DNA from: Sinorhizobium arboris LMG 14919
GTDB taxonomy: Bacteria; Pseudomonadota; Alphaproteobacteria; Rhizobiales; Rhizobiaceae
Direction: 5' to 3'
Length of the DNA: 64,000 bases
NCBI RefSeq assembly: GCF_000427465.1
Contig: NZ_ATYB01000014.1
Span: 124,001-188,000 of the forward strand
Both the position numbers and the translations under genes were made by a program. Of the stretch, positions 54,513 to 62,282 are shown in pieces. The notes under the pieces are model-generated. The model made no database searches. It saw only the letters and a program-made list of their open reading frames with translations, and was not told where the DNA came from. Positions within the stretch are counted from its first letter, which is position 1; each line of letters starts with the position of its first letter.

Positions 54513-54962
54513 GACCTTCCTCCCTCTGGTCGCCAATGAACGGCCGTCATCACGGCGAAGAAAAATCCCTCCCGATCTTCCTCTCCGTCGAAGATGCTGC
54601 TTTTAGCCCGCCTCTTCAAGCCGTAATCGGAATTATATAACTTTGACGTAAACGTCAACGATCTGCGGAATGGGCAGGCTTGCGAAATTTCGGCTGCGCC
54701 GCAGCACAGTTTCTTGCCGCGATATCGGCGGCCGGCGGCTTTGAGGCCGCACTTCCGTACGGAAATCAATGCCTGTCTTCCTGGAAAAGCTGAAAATCTT
54801 GCTGTCACGTCCCCCTGCTAGATGAAAAAGCGTGCGTTCTCGCGTAAAGCGCCGATTCGGTGCTTCTCGCCATCATTGCGCCGGAAACCGCGTCCAGCGG
54901 AGCGGAACGGGCTGGCAAGGTTGCGGGTTTGTTGTAAGGTTCGGATAGACGGAGGAGTGCTG
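54513..54962. other. 450-bp divergent intergenic region between fadD and the AI-2E permease gene
   Basis: No gene is supported. It holds the fadD promoter and palindrome at 54632-54658 and the permease ribosome site at 54951-54957. A weak frame from 54822 to the permease start has no ribosome site. I saw no convincing promoter for the permease gene. Confidence 0.6.
54632..54658 (-). promoter_or_regulatory. fadD promoter overlapped by a 16-bp operator-like palindrome
   Basis: Read on the minus strand, TTGACG (54653-54658) is followed by a perfect TATAAT (54632-54637) after 15 bp, which is short for sigma-70. The -35 box lies inside TTGACGTAAACGTCAA (54643-54658), with 7-bp perfect arms and a 2-nt centre. 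A regulator bound there would block RNA polymerase. The core is similar in style to palindromes of proteobacterial fatty acid or branched-chain catabolic repressors (LiuR/FadP type); that assignment is inference. Confidence 0.65.
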
Positions 54963-56138
54963 GTGCAATTGGGCAATCGCGAACGAGAGAACCTTCCCGT
55001 GGAGCCGCGGCTCTTCGGGCAGCCGGCCCATTCACGCTCTGCCCTTGTCGTTCCGATCTCGGCGGCCCGGTGGCTGCTCGTCCTCGTTCTGCTTTGCGGC
55101 GTCTATTTCTTCCATGGTTTCCTCGTGCCGGTGCTTGCGGCCGTGGTGATCGGCTTTGCAAGCTGGCCCATTTACCGCCGGCTGCTTCAGGCCCTGGACG
55201 GCAACCGCACGCTTGCCGCGACGATCGCCATCATTTCCGTTGTCGCCTTTATTGTCGTGCCGATCTCGCTCGTTGTGATCTACGCCGTGGACGAGGTGCG
55301 CGATTGGCTCGTCTGGGCGGTTGCGACCAACGCGAACGGCGCACCCGCGCCCGCCTGGCTGACGACGATCCCGGCGGTGGGCGCCTGGCTTGGCGAACAG
55401 TGGGTCAAATATGTCGGCCACCCCGGGGCCCTCGGGGAATTGGTCCAGCTCGTCAGCGGCTCCAATATCGGCAACATATATCGCGGCGTGCTCGTGGTCG
55501 GCGCGTCCGCCTTCCAGTCCTTCCTGACGCTCTTGTTCATGCTCATCACGCTCTTCTTCGTCTACCGCGACGGCCAGTCCTTTTCGAAGCAACTGGACCA
55601 TCTCGGCGAACGGATCTTCCCGATGCGCTGGGAGAGGCTGTCGCGCGTGGTGCCCCTCACGATCAGTTCGACCGTGACCGGCATGGGCATCATCGCGATC
55701 GGCGAGGGGATCGTGCTCGGCGTTGCCTATTGGCTCGCCGGCGTGCCGTCGCCGGTCACGCTCGGCATCATCACAGGAATCATGGCGCTCGTGCCGGGCG
55801 GCGCTCCGCTCTGCTTCACCCTGGTCTCGGTCTATCTTGTCGCAAGCGGCTCGCCGATCCATGGCGTCGCGCTCTTCACCTGGGGCACGACGGAGCTCTT
55901 CATCGTCGACAAGACATTGCGTCCGAGGCTCGTCGGCGGTCCGATCAAGCTCCCCTTCCTGCCGACATTTTTCGGCCTTGTCGGCGGCGTCAAGACCATG
56001 GGTTTTCTCGGTCTCTTCGTCGGTCCCGTGCTCATGGCGCTGCTCGTAGCCATCTGGCGCGAATGGCTGCGCGAGGTGACGAGCCAACCGGAACCGACCG
56101 GCAACGGGATCTCCGGGCTGGATATTTCCGCCAAGTGA
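54963..56138 (+). CDS. AI-2E family (PerM/YdiK-like) membrane transporter
   Basis: A 391-residue polytopic inner-membrane protein with helices at about 30-65 (paired), 80-105, 165-200, 240-275, 280-340 and a last one near 355-375. The family C-terminal segments GVALFTWGTTELFIVDKTLR with PRLVGG, and then FGLVGGVKTMGFLGLFVGPV, are clear. Members export small molecules or sodium and, rarely, autoinducer-2; no substrate is proposed. The start is placed at GTG 54963 because GGAGGAG lies 5 nt upstream; the longer frame from 54822 has no ribosome site and a low-quality N-terminus. Confidence 0.85.
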   Translation: MQLGNRERENLPVEPRLFGQPAHSRSALVVPISAARWLLVLVLLCGVYFFHGFLVPVLAAVVIGFASWPIYRRLLQALDGNRTLAATIAIISVVAFIVVPISLVVIYAVDEVRDWLVWAVATNANGAPAPAWLTTIPAVGAWLGEQWVKYVGHPGALGELVQLVSGSNIGNIYRGVLVVGASAFQSFLTLLFMLITLFFVYRDGQSFSKQLDHLGERIFPMRWERLSRVVPLTISSTVTGMGIIAIGEGIVLGVAYWLAGVPSPVTLGIITGIMALVPGGAPLCFTLVSVYLVASGSPIHGVALFTWGTTELFIVDKTLRPRLVGGPIKLPFLPTFFGLVGGVKTMGFLGLFVGPVLMALLVAIWREWLREVTSQPEPTGNGISGLDISAK

Positions 56139-56233
56139 GGCCGCAGCTGACGCCCAGCGGCCATATGGAATTTGCATCGAAGTTGTTCTAAGACAATCTG
56201 CAATCTTTAATTGGTAGGCCGCAATTCTCGAAC

Positions 56234-56899
56234 ATGAGTGTCGCACCTGACGGCGAAGACGCAGACGGGCCGGGCGCGGATCGGCGCCCCATAGCGGCGC
56301 GCGACAGCGGGTTCGCGCGGCGCCTGACGGCATTGCTACTGAAGACTGCGGTCACCCCGAACCAGATCTCGCTCGCAAGCGTCGTCTTTGCCGTACTGGG
56401 AGCGGGGGCCCTCCTTTTTGCAGCCGGCTGGCCGCTCCTCTATCTCGCGGCACTCGCCGCCATCCAGTTGCGCCTCCTGTGCAACCTCCTCGACGGCATG
56501 GTGGCGGTCGAGGGCGGGCGCGGCTCGCCGGTCGGAGCGCTCTACAACGAATTTCCCGACCGTGTTGCAGACACCTTGCTCATCGTTGCACTCGGCTATG
56601 CCGCCGGCGCAGGGTGGCTCGGCTGGGCGGCAGCGCTTGCGGCCGCCCTGACGGCCTATGTGCGAGTCTTCGGCGGATCGCTCGGGCAGGCCCAGGATTT
56701 CCGCGGTCCCATGGCGAAACAGCACCGCATGGCACTAATGAGTCTCGCCTGCGTGCTGGCACTCGGTGAAGCATTGCTGATGACAGAACGCCTGGTGCTT
56801 TATGCCGCGGCGTGGATCATTCTTGCCGGATCGCTTCTCACATGCGCGACCCGCACCCGGGCCATCGTCTCGCGCATTCGGAAAGGCGCGGAACCGTGA
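56234..56899 (+). CDS. CDP-alcohol phosphatidyltransferase family protein
   Basis: A 221-residue membrane enzyme that would join a CDP-linked alcohol and a second alcohol to make a phospholipid. The motif NLLDGMVAVEGGRGSPVGAL then YNEFPDRVADTLL is a variant of the classic DGxxAR...GxxxDxxxD pattern: the Asp residues are kept but Arg is replaced and Asn-Glu appears, which marks a distinct subfamily. Five to six membrane helices are seen. It is followed by overlapping acyltransferase and CdsA genes, so these three probably make one lipid or CDP-lipid. The second substrate is unknown. Confidence 0.82.
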   Translation: MSVAPDGEDADGPGADRRPIAARDSGFARRLTALLLKTAVTPNQISLASVVFAVLGAGALLFAAGWPLLYLAALAAIQLRLLCNLLDGMVAVEGGRGSPVGALYNEFPDRVADTLLIVALGYAAGAGWLGWAAALAAALTAYVRVFGGSLGQAQDFRGPMAKQHRMALMSLACVLALGEALLMTERLVLYAAAWIILAGSLLTCATRTRAIVSRIRKGAEP

Positions 56900-57507
56900 T
56901 CGACCTGGCACTGATCGGCCTCACGCGGTTCATTGTCGGCGGGCAGGCGCACTGGATGGGCTCGTCGCCGGAAATGCGCCAGCGCATCTATTTCGCCAAT
57001 CACGCAAGCCATCTCGATGCGCTGCTGATCTGGTCGGCGCTGCCGCGTGCGTTGCGTGCCTCGACGCATCCGATCGCAGCGGCAGACTATTGGGGCAGGG
57101 GCGCCGTCAGGCGCCATATCGGTCTCAAGGTGCTGAACGGAGTACTCGTGGACCGGTCGACCCATGGGCCGCCCGGTGCGGCGCTGGCACCCTTGCGCAA
57201 CGTGCTCTCCGAGGGCGGGTCGCTCATTCTTTTCCCGGAGGGAACGCGTGGCAGCGAGCGGCTGCCGGGGCCGTTCAAGAGTGGGCTTTATTGGCTGTCG
57301 CAGGAATTTCCCCAGGTGGAACTGATCCCCACCTATCTCGACAATCCCTCGCGCGCCTTTCCGAAGGGAAGTTTTCTGCCCGTGCCCATCAGTTGCACCG
57401 TGCGTTTCGGACCACCCGTCGCGCATCGCGCCGGTGAGGAGAAGGACGGCTTTCTCGAACGCGCCCGCGCGGCGGTCGCAGCTCTCGCACCGAACTCAGT
57501 CGGATGA
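56896..57507 (+). CDS. PlsC-type 1-acylglycerol-3-phosphate acyltransferase
   Basis: A 203-residue membrane-associated acyltransferase. The catalytic motif NHASHLD (NHx4D) and the glycerolphosphate-binding ILFPEGTRGSERLPGPFKSG are intact, and the PIPTYL-like ELIPTYLDNPSR follows. The start is the GTG overlapping the stop of the preceding gene (GTGA); an ATG frame from 56812 would lie inside that gene. It lacks the N-terminal membrane helix of larger PlsC proteins. With the neighbours it should provide phosphatidic acid for the adjacent CdsA. Confidence 0.85.
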   Translation: MIDLALIGLTRFIVGGQAHWMGSSPEMRQRIYFANHASHLDALLIWSALPRALRASTHPIAAADYWGRGAVRRHIGLKVLNGVLVDRSTHGPPGAALAPLRNVLSEGGSLILFPEGTRGSERLPGPFKSGLYWLSQEFPQVELIPTYLDNPSRAFPKGSFLPVPISCTVRFGPPVAHRAGEEKDGFLERARAAVAALAPNSVG

Positions 57508-57514
57508 GGCCGCC

Positions 57515-58456
57515 ATGCCCTTAAGCGACAAACTCGTGGTCCTCTTCGCCGGCGTCGGCGCTCTTCTCGGCGGGGCCACGCTGATCGGCTTCGTGCTGTC
57601 GCGCCGCGTTACCTCCGAAGCGGGGCGGGCGACGGCCGACAATCTCAATGCCCGCATCAGGGCCTGGTGGGTGATGATCGCCATCTTCGCCGTGAGCTTC
57701 GCTCTCGGACGGGGCGTGACGCTGGTGCTGTTTGCGCTCACCTCCTTCTACACGCTGCGCGAATTCGTCTCGCTGACGCCGACGCGCACCGCCGATCATC
57801 TGCCGCTCGTTGCCGCCTTTTACGTTCTATTGCCGCTGCAATACTGGCTGATCTGGATCGACTGGTACGCGCTCTTCACCATTCTGATACCGGTCTACGG
57901 CTTTCTCCTGCTGCCGAGCCTTTCCGCCATCAAGGGTGACACGGAGCAGTTCCTGCTGCGCGTCTCGCGAATCCAGTGGGGTCTGATGCTGACGGTCTAT
58001 TGCATCAGCCACGCGCCGGCGCTTCTGACGCTCGACATCCCCGGCCGGCCCGGCGAAGGCTTCCTGCTTCTCTTCTTTCTCATCACCATCGCGCAGTTCA
58101 GCGACGTCATGCAGTATGTCTTCGGCAAGCTTTTCGGCCGGACGAAGATCGCACCCGTCGTCAGTCCGTCGAAAACGGTCGAGGGACTTGCCGGAGGCGG
58201 GCTTTCGGCCGTGGCCGCCGGCGCCGCCCTGTGGTGGATAACGCCCTTCACTCCGCTGGAGGCGGCCGCGATGGCCTTCGCCATCGTCGCCATGGGCTTC
58301 CTCGGCGGCCTGGCGCTCTCGGCCGTGAAGCGCTCGATGGGCGTAAAAGACTGGGGCTCGATGATCAGCGGCCATGGCGGCGTGCTCGACCGCATGGATT
58401 CGCTGAGCTTCGCGGCGCCGGTTTTTTTCCACCTGACGCGGTATTTCTATACGTGA
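57515..58456 (+). CDS. Phosphatidate cytidylyltransferase (CdsA type)
   Basis: Makes CDP-diacylglycerol from phosphatidic acid and CTP in the inner membrane. The 313-residue protein has about eight helices, the loop VSPSKTVEGLAGG and the full CdsA signature in SAVKRSMGVKDWGSM then ISGHGGVLDRMDS, with the conserved KD, HGG and DRxD residues. It begins 7 bp after the acyltransferase stop. The housekeeping cdsA of this group normally sits with frr and uppS genes, so this is probably a second copy dedicated to the phospholipid operon. Confidence 0.9.
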   Translation: MPLSDKLVVLFAGVGALLGGATLIGFVLSRRVTSEAGRATADNLNARIRAWWVMIAIFAVSFALGRGVTLVLFALTSFYTLREFVSLTPTRTADHLPLVAAFYVLLPLQYWLIWIDWYALFTILIPVYGFLLLPSLSAIKGDTEQFLLRVSRIQWGLMLTVYCISHAPALLTLDIPGRPGEGFLLLFFLITIAQFSDVMQYVFGKLFGRTKIAPVVSPSKTVEGLAGGGLSAVAAGAALWWITPFTPLEAAAMAFAIVAMGFLGGLALSAVKRSMGVKDWGSMISGHGGVLDRMDSLSFAAPVFFHLTRYFYT

Positions 58457-58605
58457 GACGATGAAAAGCCGCTCCGGTGTGACGGCGGATCACGGTTTCG
58501 TGTTCCTCCTTGAAGGAAGAATTGCACCCTTCGAACAGTCGTTTCTCCTGCCGCTTCAGCCAATGAAAGGTGTCGCGGTCCACTACGGACAACAAGGAGA
58601 AGCCC

Positions 58606-59403
58606 GTGCGAATTGCAGTTCTGATTGTTCTGACGACTGTCCTTGCCACACCTGCTTCGGCGCAGGATACCGCACTCCATGACCCTTCGATCAGCCGCGA
58701 TGCCCAGGACGGGGTGATCCGTCTTTATGGTGCGGGCGGTCCGCACACCGCGATCCGGAAAGTCGCGGATATCTGGACGAAGGAGACTGGGCGCAAGGTC
58801 GAAATCACCGCCGGACCGGAGAAGACATGGTCGAAAAAGGCGCAGGCCGATGCGGATGTCATCTGGGGCACGTCCGAACAGGCGATGACTGCCTTCCTCG
58901 AAACCTATAAGGGCTTCTCATCGGATCAGGTCGAACCGATATACCTGCGTCCGGCAGTGATTGCGGTGAAAGCGGGCAATCCCAAGGGGATCACGAAATT
59001 CGAAGACCTTCTGGCGGCAGAGACGAAAATCGTCGTGACCGAAGGGGCCGGTATAGCCAACACATCGGGGACGGGTGTGTGGGAGGATATCGCGGGGCGT
59101 CTTGGCCGGCTGGAGGATGTCGCGGCCTTCCGCAGGAACATTGTCGCTTTCGAACAGGGCTCCGGCGCCAGCTTCAAGGCCTTCAAAGCGTTGGATGCAG
59201 ACGCCTGGATCACCTGGCCGAATTGGCCGATTTCGAACCCGGAAACCCTGGAAGCGGTGACGCTGGCAAGCGATCGCGCAATATGGCGCGACCTCAGCGT
59301 GGCCCTTGCCCCCGACGCCGATCCCGAAGCAGAAGCGTTTCTGGATTATCTGATTTCCGATGAGGCGCAGAAGATCATGTCCCGCGAAGGTTGGGTACGC
59401 TGA
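58606..59403 (+). CDS. Extracellular solute-binding protein, orphan
   Basis: A 265-residue periplasmic protein of the type II binding fold (molybdate/phosphate-like group). GTG 58606 has AAGGAG 6 nt before it and starts a signal peptide, RIAVLIVLTTVLATPASA before QDTA. The mature domain shows LYGAGGPHTAIRKVADIWTK, then GPEKTWSKKAQADADVIWGT, KIVVTEGAGIANTSGTGVWE and a C-terminal DYLISDEAQKIMSREGW, the last typical of ModA/tungstate-like proteins. No permease or ATPase gene is adjacent; the ligand is unknown. It is the last chromosomal gene before the island junction. Confidence 0.85.
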   Translation: MRIAVLIVLTTVLATPASAQDTALHDPSISRDAQDGVIRLYGAGGPHTAIRKVADIWTKETGRKVEITAGPEKTWSKKAQADADVIWGTSEQAMTAFLETYKGFSSDQVEPIYLRPAVIAVKAGNPKGITKFEDLLAAETKIVVTEGAGIANTSGTGVWEDIAGRLGRLEDVAAFRRNIVAFEQGSGASFKAFKALDADAWITWPNWPISNPETLEAVTLASDRAIWRDLSVALAPDADPEAEAFLDYLISDEAQKIMSREGWVR

Positions 59404-59607
59404 CCTGATATCCGGGCGCCGGCAAGACCTGAGGCGGTTGGTGTCTCCCGCTCCGAGGCCCGTTGACATTCGGGGGTGCCCGCCGCGGCTTGTTTGATTT
59501 CCTTATCCCTGTGCTCGTTGTTTAGCCCGGGGACATGACTGACGGGCGTTCGGATACATCACTGACGGCTAATGCTGGCATGGATTTGGCTTCGAAGGGG
59601 GTATTCC
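59404..59607. other. Non-coding stretch between the binding-protein gene and the IS remnant
   Basis: I see no gene or clear site up to about 59517. From 59518 (TGTTTAGCCCGGGGACATG) the sequence looks like the end of an insertion sequence leading into the truncated transposase. Confidence 0.4.
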
Positions 59608-59722
59608 ATGCCGTGGCGAGAGGTATCAACTATGGGAGAGCGGCGGGAGTTTGTGCGACTTGCGCTGGAGGAGGGTGTGAACCGTCGGGAATTGTGCCGG
59701 CGGTTCGGATTCGCCGCGGGTA
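59518..59722 (+). pseudogene. Truncated IS481-type transposase with IS end
   Basis: From ATG 59608 the frame reads MPWREVSTMGERREFVRLAL, continuing EEGVNRRELCRRFG. This matches the N-terminal helix-turn-helix of IS481-family transposases. It then loses similarity after about 59722 (FAAGIEGRSRRK), and the DDE catalytic domain is missing. Upstream, TGTTTAGCCCGGGGACATGA at 59518 resembles the terminal sequence of such elements. The break lies about 25 bp from the tRNA fragment, so a later insertion or deletion at the island edge is likely. Confidence 0.65.
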
Positions 59723-59746
59723 TCGAAGGTCGATCGCGAAGAAAAA

Positions 59747-59796
59747 TGGTGCCGCTTACGTGACTCGAACACGTGACCCCATCATTACGAATGATG
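59747..59796 (-). tRNA. 3' half of tRNA-Thr(CGT): island attachment site, not a functional tRNA
   Basis: Read on the minus strand: an anticodon arm of 5-7-5 (CATCA-TTCGTAA-TGATG, anticodon CGT), a 5-nt variable region GGGTC, a T arm ACGTG-TTCGAGT-CACGT, then AAGCGGC, the discriminator A and CCA at 59749-59747. The D arm and the 5' acceptor strand (expected GCCGCTT) are absent; the next bases TGAAAGCATC are unrelated. It is the typical duplicated tRNA end left by tyrosine-recombinase integration. An intact tRNA-Thr should lie at the far end of the island, beyond the right edge. Confidence 0.85.
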
Positions 59797-59956
59797 TGAA
59801 AGCATCTTTCACGAACCGACTTTGCCCAACAGTGGATAACGCTTGAACCTTAGCATTTTCAGGGCTTGCGCGGCCATATGCCGGTCGTGTTAATAACACC
59901 AGCTAACAGGGGCAGACAGCCGCCTGTGTTACCCTGGCGTTACCCCGGAAAGCGGC
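59797..59956. promoter_or_regulatory. Island end with candidate integrase/Xis binding repeats
   Basis: Between the tRNA fragment and the integrase lie a perfect 7-bp inverted repeat GTGAAAG-CAT-CTTTCAC (59796-59812), a perfect GTGTTA-A-TAACAC (59887-59899), and the near-repeats GTGTTACCC and GCGTTACCC (about 59934-59954). Such short repeats beside attL/attR are usual arm-type sites for integrase or excisionase. Confidence 0.5.
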
Positions 59957-61270
59957 ATGTCAAAGACAATCCTGACCCAGAAGAAACTGGAATCGATCGG
60001 CAAGGCAGCCGCTGCTGAAGGCTATGTCGTCAGGACGGAAATTCCTGACGCGGGGCTTCCAGGTCTCTATCTCGTGGTGCAGCCAAGCGGCTCTATGAGT
60101 TGGGCGGTTCGGTATCGGCATGCAGGTCGGCCGCGGAAGATGACCATCGGGCCGTTCGTCTTAGGCGACGACGCAACATTCCCGCTTTCAGTCGCTCGGG
60201 CTGCCGCTAGGGAGGCGTTGCGCATTGTTGCCGACGGCAGAGACCCTGCAGCCGAAAGAGCCGAGCGTGAGGCGCAGCGGCCGGCAGAAATGGACCTTGT
60301 TCCGGCGGTGTTGGATGACTTCGTCAAAAGGCACGTAAAAAAGAAAAACCGCGAGAGCACCCAGAAGAACACCATCGCCTTCATCGATAACGAAATAAGG
60401 CCGGTATGGAAGTCTCGAGACATCAAGACCATCACCAAGCGTGACGTTGTTGATCTGCTCGACAAGATTGCCGATCGGGGCGCACCAGAATCCGCGGTGC
60501 GTGTGCGCGCTATCCTGAGCAAGTTTTTCAATTGGTGCGTCGATCGGGACATCGTCGGCGCTTCACCCGTTCCGAAGGGCACGACGGCGAAACAGGGCTC
60601 GAGCCGCGAGCGCGTTCTGACCGACGACGAAGTCAGACTGCTATGGCTGGCCTGCGATAAGGCAGGCTGGCCCTTCGGTCCGCTCGTTAAACTCCTTCTC
60701 TTGACAGCGCAGCGCCGCAACGAGGTCGCTCATGCAGAGCTCAAAGAATTCTCGCTGAAGGGAAACGATCAGCAGTGGGTTATTCCGGAGGAGCGGACGA
60801 AGAACGGCCAGGAACACGTCGTCCCTCTCTCCGCTCTGGCGCTGCAGATCATCGAGGCTCTTCCGAAGGTGGGGAAGAAGTTCCTGCTTTCCACGACTGG
60901 CGAAACGCCGATAAGCGGCTTCTCCAGGGCCAAGAAGATAATTGATGCTGAGATGCTTGCGCTGGCTAGGAAGGAGACGGAAGAGCGCGGTCTAGATCCG
61001 AATGAGGTGAAGTTGGAGCCGTGGACACTCCACGACCTTCGGCGCACGGCTGCCAGCGGGATGGCGCGCCTCGGCTTTCCGGTCCACGTGGTCGAGGCGG
61101 TGATCAATCACAAGAGCGGTGCGATCCAGGGCGTCGCCAAGATTTACAACAGGTACGACTATCTCGATGAGAAGCGCCAAGCCCTCACCGCCTGGGCCGA
61201 TTTGGTGCAGCAGATCGCGTCCCGGCGAGCTGCGGCTGGTGCTTCGCTAAAAGGGGATGTCGTCGTCTAA
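59957..61270 (+). CDS. int: Tyrosine recombinase, island integrase (P4/DUF4102 type)
   Basis: Catalyses site-specific integration and excision at the adjacent tRNA-Thr end. The 437 residues comprise an N-terminal arm-binding DUF4102-like domain (LVVQPSGSMSWAVRYRHAGR, then KMTIGPF), a core-binding SAM-like domain at about 110-200, and a catalytic domain. The catalytic residues are Arg in LLLLTAQRRNEVAHAE, HxxR in LHDLRRTAASGMA, His in VINHKSGAIQG, and the nucleophile Tyr in AKIYNRYDYLDEK. GGAAAG precedes the ATG by 5 nt. Its position 160 bp from the tRNA fragment, pointing into the island, is standard. Its 3' end overlaps the convergent RHH gene by 24 bp. Confidence 0.95.
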   Translation: MSKTILTQKKLESIGKAAAAEGYVVRTEIPDAGLPGLYLVVQPSGSMSWAVRYRHAGRPRKMTIGPFVLGDDATFPLSVARAAAREALRIVADGRDPAAERAEREAQRPAEMDLVPAVLDDFVKRHVKKKNRESTQKNTIAFIDNEIRPVWKSRDIKTITKRDVVDLLDKIADRGAPESAVRVRAILSKFFNWCVDRDIVGASPVPKGTTAKQGSSRERVLTDDEVRLLWLACDKAGWPFGPLVKLLLLTAQRRNEVAHAELKEFSLKGNDQQWVIPEERTKNGQEHVVPLSALALQIIEALPKVGKKFLLSTTGETPISGFSRAKKIIDAEMLALARKETEERGLDPNEVKLEPWTLHDLRRTAASGMARLGFPVHVVEAVINHKSGAIQGVAKIYNRYDYLDEKRQALTAWADLVQQIASRRAAAGASLKGDVVV

Positions 61271-61816
61271 ATCTCGGCTAAAAGCGCCCGGTTCACGCTT
61301 CGGCTCAGATTTTGGCTTCAGGGGCCAATCAGGGACTCTGAGTTTCGCTTCACGCAGTGCTTCCTGCATTGCCGCACCGGCAGCAAAGTAATCCTTTGAC
61401 CGACCCTCTTCGTGCATTTGGACGAACTCGTCAATTCGCGGCCAGAGGACGTCCACATAAGCACTGATGATGCTGACGCCCTGCGCATCTTCGAAAAAGA
61501 ATGGCCAGTGCTCCTTCGCGAACGCTAGCTGGCGCTCCTCCTCGTAAGTCGGGTACATCTCAGGGATGCGAGCGACACGCAATTTTCTCACCCCTTCACT
61601 GACATGCCATATGTCCTGCCAGGTAGTGTCTGCCTCGTATGTATCCTTTCCCGGGATGGGGTTGCTGCTGGCGGCGGCCATAATGGCACGTTCAACGACT
61701 GTTGTGATTGTCTGCCCGTTCAGGCGAGCAACATAGTCCAAGAGAAACCGTGTCTTCGGGTCCAGTCGGATCGTCAACATCTCGGTTTTCGCGGTTTTGG
61801 CTGCGGGTCTAGCCAC
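61247..61816 (-). CDS. Ribbon-helix-helix-type island protein
   Basis: A 189-residue protein starting at GTG 61816 with GGAGGGG upstream. Near the N-terminus TEMLTIRLDPKTRFLLDYVA, then RLNGQTITTVVERAIMAAA, has the strand-helix-helix pattern of RHH/CopG DNA-binding domains. The remaining about 130 residues are acidic and aromatic-rich (EEERQLAFAKEHWPFFFEDA) with a basic tail and an acidic end DLDDDIPF; I do not recognise this part. Divergent from the Xis-like gene with 141 bp between, it is a candidate repressor of island gene expression. It may have an RHH-toxin-like relationship, but no partner is visible. Confidence 0.7.
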   Translation of the reverse strand: MARPAAKTAKTEMLTIRLDPKTRFLLDYVARLNGQTITTVVERAIMAAASSNPIPGKDTYEADTTWQDIWHVSEGVRKLRVARIPEMYPTYEEERQLAFAKEHWPFFFEDAQGVSIISAYVDVLWPRIDEFVQMHEEGRSKDYFAAGAAMQEALREAKLRVPDWPLKPKSEPKREPGAFSRDLDDDIPF

Positions 61817-61897
61817 GGAATCCCCTCCGGTAAGCGTCTCTTCCCTTACGACGCCTGTGAATTGCGGGCAATGCCAACTTTTGTTCCACAGTTGCAT

Positions 61898-61926
61898 TTG
61901 ATGGTTAACGAGTGATCGTGTATATA
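61898..61926 (+). promoter_or_regulatory. Promoter of the AlpA/Xis-like gene
   Basis: TTGATG (61898-61903) and TATATA (61921-61926) are separated by exactly 17 bp, in an AT-rich spot. Transcription would start near 61933, about 25 nt before ATG 61958, and could run through the following overlapping genes. Confidence 0.6.
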
Positions 61927-61957
61927 GATTGCTGTACGGGAAACTAAGGAATCGCGA

Positions 61958-62170
61958 ATGAAAAGAGAACATATCGAGGGCGGCAAAACCGAGTTTCTGA
62001 CCGGGCCGCAGGTCGCTGAAAGATACAAGATTTCGGGAATGACGTTGTACCGCTGGCTTCGCGATCCGAAGCTAGCGTTTCCGCAGCCGATGGTGGTCAA
62101 CCGGCGCAAGTTCTTCAAAGAGAACGAATTGGCTGCATGGGAACGAGACCGCGCAAAAGGTGCGGCATGA
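61958..62170 (+). CDS. AlpA/excisionase-like helix-turn-helix protein
   Basis: A 70-residue protein with the winged MerR-like helix-turn-helix used by AlpA and Xis proteins: TGPQVAERYKISGMTLYRWL, then RDPKLAFPQPMVVNRRKFFK, and ENELAAWERDR. In P4-like elements such proteins activate integrase expression or direct excision. It sits 0.7 kb from the integrase on the same strand, behind the opposing RHH gene, with its own promoter at 61898. AAGGA precedes the ATG. The 112 bp after it to the next gene contain no further feature I can support. Confidence 0.82.
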   Translation: MKREHIEGGKTEFLTGPQVAERYKISGMTLYRWLRDPKLAFPQPMVVNRRKFFKENELAAWERDRAKGAA

Positions 62171-62282
62171 GGCCAGCAGAAAACGAAAAGCAGCGGGGAC
62201 CGGTCGCCAAACTCACGTCCCCGCCGCTCGATCAGACATCGCTTTTATAGCGACCCCCCATCACCAACGATAAGGACCGTCG

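Noticed and set aside
52716..54539. 607-codon open frame on the plus strand
   Set aside because: Antisense to fadD; no signature.
59535..59846. 103-codon frame across the tRNA fragment
   Set aside because: It runs through the tRNA 3' half and the IS remnant; no homology or ribosome site.
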